This document shows, in pieces, positions 63,127-64,000 of a stretch of 64,000 nt of DNA. This stretch comes from Croceibacterium aestuarii (GTDB taxonomy: Bacteria > Pseudomonadota > Alphaproteobacteria > Sphingomonadales > Sphingomonadaceae): positions 2,310,501-2,374,500 of the forward strand of contig NZ_CP131039.1 of NCBI RefSeq assembly GCF_030657335.1. The letters run 5' to 3'. Every line of letters begins with the position of its first letter. Positions within the stretch are counted from its first letter, which is position 1. The notes below the pieces were generated by a model, which was not told the origin of the DNA, searched no databases, and saw nothing but the letters and a program-made list of their open reading frames with translations. A program made the position numbers and the translations under genes.

Positions 63127-64000
63127 ATGACCGATCTTTTCGACAATCCGCTCGGCCTCGACGGCTTCGAATTTCTAGAGTTTTCAGCGCCCGAAAAGGG
63201 CGTGCTGGAAGAATGCTTCGCAGGAATGGGCTTCACACTGGTGGCGCGTCACCGCAGCAAGGACGTGCAGCTCTGGCGCCAGGGCGCGATCAACTTCATC
63301 GCCAATTACGAACCCAAGAGTCCCGCGGCCTACTTCGCCGCCGAACATGGCCCTTCGGCTTGCGGCATGGGGTTCCGCGTTCGCGACGCCGGAAAGGCCT
63401 ATGCCGAGGCACTGGCCCGCGGAGCGGAGCCGGCCAACGTCAACACCGGTCCGATGGAACTCAACATCCCCGCAATCCGCGGCATCGGTCATTCGCTGAT
63501 CTATCTCATCGACCGGTACGAGGACGGCGAAAACGAGGCGCTGTCGATCTACGACATCGACTTCGTGTGGGAAAAAGGCGTCGACCGGCATCCCGAAGGC
63601 GCCGGCCTGCGGATCATCGACCACCTGACACACAACGTCTACGGCGGACGCATGTCGCATTGGGCCGCATTCTACGAGCGCATCTTCAATTTCCGCGAGA
63701 TCCGCTATTTCGACATCAAGGGCGAATACACCGGCCTGACAAGCAAGGCGATGACTGCACCCGACGGCAAGATCCGAATTCCGCTCAACGAGGAAGGCCA
63801 GAAAGGCGGCGGGCAGATCGAGGAATACCTTCGCGAGTTCAACGGCGAAGGCATCCAGCACATCGCCATGAGCTGCGACAACCTCTACGAGGTATGGGAT
63901 CGCTTGAAAGCCTGCGGCACACCGTTCGCCCCTGCCCCGCCCGACACCTACTACGAGATGCTTGAGGGCAGACTGCCAGGCCACGGCGAACCGGTCGAGG
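63127..64000 (+). CDS. hppD: 4-Hydroxyphenylpyruvate dioxygenase (C-terminus beyond window)
   Basis: HppD converts 4-hydroxyphenylpyruvate to homogentisate in tyrosine breakdown using Fe(II). The first 291 residues are present; the gene runs off the right edge. It begins [22 protein letters not shown], with the N-terminal vicinal-oxygen-chelate domain, then [35 protein letters not shown] near 165 (first iron-ligand histidine in DHLTHNV) and [14 protein letters not shown] near 250 (second histidine). The third ligand lies beyond the edge. Divergent from ftsB. Confidence 0.93.
   Translation, partial: MTDLFDNPLGLDGFEFLEFSAPEKGVLEECFAGMGFTLVARHRSKDVQLWRQGAINFIANYEPKSPAAYFAAEHGPSACGMGFRVRDAGKAYAEALARGAEPANVNTGPMELNIPAIRGIGHSLIYLIDRYEDGENEALSIYDIDFVWEKGVDRHPEGAGLRIIDHLTHNVYGGRMSHWAAFYERIFNFREIRYFDIKGEYTGLTSKAMTAPDGKIRIPLNEEGQKGGGQIEEYLREFNGEGIQHIAMSCDNLYEVWDRLKACGTPFAPAPPDTYYEMLEGRLPGHGEPVE

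Overview
The window is one contiguous, GC-rich stretch of a chromosome from an alphaproteobacterium. The best fit is Sphingomonadales, probably an Erythrobacteraceae-type marine or freshwater organism. Signs for this are the gene order hrcA/rph/rdgB/hemW, pyruvate dehydrogenase E1-beta with a fused lipoyl domain, TrmFO instead of TrmA, a run of TadE/TadG-like genes, a DUF6152 secreted protein, and the NamZ plus DOMON-like gene pair. Placement to genus is inference. The window is gene-dense core chromosome: no rRNA, tRNA, CRISPR array, prophage or insertion sequence was recognised. Genes lie in short, tightly packed operons with many 1-4 base overlaps of stop and start codons.

Layout. 1-4.8 kb: heat-shock genes grpE (cut by the window edge) and hrcA, divergent from rph-rdgB-hemW-xerC. 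4.8-8.2 kb, minus strand: DedA, a GFA-fold protein, gshB, yraN, rsmI. 8.2-11.4 kb: an LpoA-like lipoprotein and parE. 11.4-15.9 kb: a sparse patch with a possible 40-residue membrane protein, an HTH protein, DUF817, a soluble chemoreceptor, a glutathione transferase and a small lipoprotein. 15.9-25.7 kb: namZ and its DOMON partner, tyrS, PilZ, MFS-cysK, a CDP-alcohol phosphatidyltransferase and a four-gene coupled operon ending in a predicted bicovalent flavin oxidase. 25.7-36.1 kb: acyl-CoA dehydrogenase, hisI, comF, an NDUFAF5-like methyltransferase and the glyQ-glyS-ppdK block. 36.1-44.9 kb: a membrane protein/XRE pair, a serine hydrolase, two TraB/GumN lipoproteins, rplY-pth, SulP, GNAT, cytochrome c. 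45-54.7 kb: ychF, a TPR-like protein, gyrA, a MerR regulator with a textbook operator, YhhN, trmFO, an EF-hand protein and an NDUFAF6-like protein. 54.8-60.0 kb: six TadE/TadG-type genes. 60.0-64 kb: pdhA-pdhB, ftsB and hppD (cut by the window edge).

Most genes are housekeeping: translation (tyrS, glyQS, rplY, pth, trmFO, rsmI, rph, ychF), DNA topology (parE, gyrA, xerC), central carbon (pdhAB, ppdK) and redox or envelope upkeep. The most unusual feature is two families of short palindromic repeats. Family A has a copy translated in frame inside ppdK and family B has one inside glyS, so each adds about 24-27 residues to an essential-type enzyme. Other copies sit in nearby intergenic gaps. The second notable region is the TadE/TadG island at 54.8-60.0 kb, which has no pilus ATPase or pilin beside it and encodes unusual extracellular parts: a probable beta-solenoid, a von Willebrand A domain and a calcium-loop insertion.
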